Positions 5,482 to 6,210 of a DNA stretch of 6,210 nucleotides are shown here, piece by piece. The DNA comes from Rickettsiales bacterium (GTDB lineage: Bacteria > Pseudomonadota > Alphaproteobacteria > Rs-D84), in contig JAISSM010000010.1 in the NCBI GenBank assembly GCA_031273075.1, positions 1-6,210 of the forward strand, in the 5' to 3' direction. How positions within the stretch are numbered: position 1 is the first letter of the stretch; each line of letters opens with the position of its first letter. Below the pieces are notes generated by a model, which worked only from the letters and a program-made list of their open reading frames with translations, made no database searches and was not told the origin of the DNA. The position numbers were made by a program, and so were the translations under genes.

Positions 5482-5500
5482 TTATAATTGATAATTATAA
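5482..5500. repeat. AT-only inverted repeat at the bamD stop, with a direct repeat nearby
   Basis: TTATAATT and AATTATAA form a perfect 8-bp inverted repeat around GAT, covering the bamD stop. The 10-mer TATAATTGAT occurs at 5465-5474 and again at 5483-5492, 18 bp apart. The hairpin has no G:C pairs, so it is unlikely to be a terminator. It may be a protein binding site or only the result of extreme AT content. Confidence 0.4.
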
Positions 5501-5523
5501 TTTCCCGCTCCATTCGTTGTCGG
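5494..5523 (-). promoter_or_regulatory. Possible pgk promoter in the 3' end of bamD
   Basis: On the minus strand a perfect -10 TATAAT (5494-5499) lies 18 bp after a weak -35 CCGACA (5518-5523), predicting a start near 5487 and a leader of about 37 nt. The surrounding DNA is so AT-rich that a chance TATAAT is likely, and read-through from bamD would also express pgk. Confidence 0.3.
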
Positions 5524-6208
5524 GGAAATTGAGACGCAACATCTCTCTGTATCCGGCCGCCTGTTCCGGCAATCCCATAGCGGTATAGGCCTCGTTAAGT
5601 CTGAACAGCGCCTCCGGCGTCATCTTGGTCTCCTGCATGTTGGTTATAAGGGATTGAAGGTTCGCGATCGCGACGGGATAATTTTGGGCCAAGAGATCCC
5701 GGCGCGCGGAGTACATGATTTTCCCCGCGATATGGTTTTTAAGGATCACGATTTTATTGTCCGCGTTTTTGGCGTATTCGGAATTTGGAAAGCGCTGAAC
5801 AAGTTGCCCGAACGCGGCGAGGGCGTTGCGGCCCATCCCCGGCTCGCGCCGGACGTCGCTGACCTGCCTGTAAAAGCACATGCCGCGAAGATAGAGCATA
5901 TAGTCCGCGTCCTTGTGCCCCGGATGAAACCGCATGAACCGGTCTATGGTCGTTATGGTCGCCGCGAAATCCCGGTCGAGATATTGGCTGTACGCCGCCA
6001 TTACGAGGGCGTCCGCGGCCCATGGGCTTGTCGGATGCGAAGATTCGGCCTCCGTGAACATGGCCGCGGCCTCCGCATAGTTTTTTTCGCCAAGTTTTTT
6101 ATACGCGCCGTCGTAAAGTTCGCCAAGGGATTTTGTTCCGGAAATGTCGCCCCCGCCGCATGCGGACAGAAATATCGCGGCCAGACAAGAGACGATGGAC
6201 TTTTTCAC
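5495..6208 (-). CDS. bamD: Outer membrane protein assembly factor BamD (ComL/YfiO family lipoprotein)
   Basis: BamD is the essential lipoprotein partner of BamA in the complex that folds beta-barrels into the outer membrane, acting from the periplasmic face. The 237 residues (E. coli has 245) begin with MKKS, a hydrophobic stretch and the lipobox LSAC, giving a lipidated Cys17. The rest is TPR-like: ELYDGAYKKLGEKNYAEAA (about 30-48), SPWAADALVMAAYSQYL (about 61-77), then RFHPGHKDADYMLYLRGM (93-110). Next come FPNSEYAKNA (140-149) and repeats 4-5 to about 226, with the family wording RGMCFYRQVSDV at 108-119. The start is taken as GTG 6206-6208 because it places the lipobox at the usual distance. 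Only two bases remain upstream, so ribosome binding site and promoter are outside the window and the start is unproven. It is followed after 44 bp by pgk. Confidence 0.9.
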   Translation of the reverse strand: MKKSIVSCLAAIFLSACGGGDISGTKSLGELYDGAYKKLGEKNYAEAAAMFTEAESSHPTSPWAADALVMAAYSQYLDRDFAATITTIDRFMRFHPGHKDADYMLYLRGMCFYRQVSDVRREPGMGRNALAAFGQLVQRFPNSEYAKNADNKIVILKNHIAGKIMYSARRDLLAQNYPVAIANLQSLITNMQETKMTPEALFRLNEAYTAMGLPEQAAGYREMLRLNFPDNEWSGKL

Positions 6209-6210
6209 AG

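Noticed and set aside
5482..5500. Intrinsic terminator after bamD
   Set aside because: The inverted repeat contains only A:T pairs in its stem, which is too weak for an intrinsic terminator.

Overview
The window reads as chromosomal housekeeping DNA from a Gram-negative bacterium. The supporting signs are a BamD-type outer-membrane assembly lipoprotein, a small outer-membrane beta-barrel with a signal peptide and a C-terminal Phe, and a proteobacterial-style clpP-clpX pair. PGK and ClpX wording (for example the HRAHAS and LPGIK segments) resembles Alphaproteobacteria, but several usually invariant positions differ, so I infer a deep or poorly sampled lineage and do not name a genus. Most genes are GC-rich (near 60 % in sampled parts of clpX); the outer-membrane gene is clearly poorer (about 44 %).

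Layout, left to right. At 3-236 (+) is the 3' end of an unrecognised gene. It converges on an unrecognised 414-residue protein at 249-1493 (-), which has Pro/Ala-rich linkers, three copies of a short beta-strand/turn motif and a C-terminal two-helix membrane hairpin. A 124-bp divergent intergenic region (1494-1617) carries one good promoter facing each way. The leftward promoter places the predicted transcript start on the ATG itself, which suggests a leaderless mRNA. Rightward lie clpP (1618-2199) and clpX (2201-3436), one base apart and ending in a strong bidirectional terminator at 3433-3467 that also serves the convergent beta-barrel gene (3481-4044, -). Upstream of that gene are its promoter with an inverted repeat over the -35, then a hairpin terminator (4189-4215) for pgk (4218-5450, -). 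The last codons of pgk are made of a 7-bp tandem repeat. A short, very AT-rich gap separates pgk from bamD (5495-6208, -), whose start lies at the window edge.

How the genes relate. ClpX unfolds tagged or damaged proteins and feeds them to the ClpP chamber; both have intact catalytic motifs, and the tight spacing implies co-translation. BamD is part of the machine that inserts beta-barrels such as the 3481-4044 product. PGK is central glycolysis and shares only strand and proximity with bamD. I found no CRISPR array, transposon, phage gene, tRNA or rRNA. The best candidates for something undescribed are the 249-1493 protein, with its apparent leaderless promoter, and the repeat-built C-terminus of a divergent PGK.
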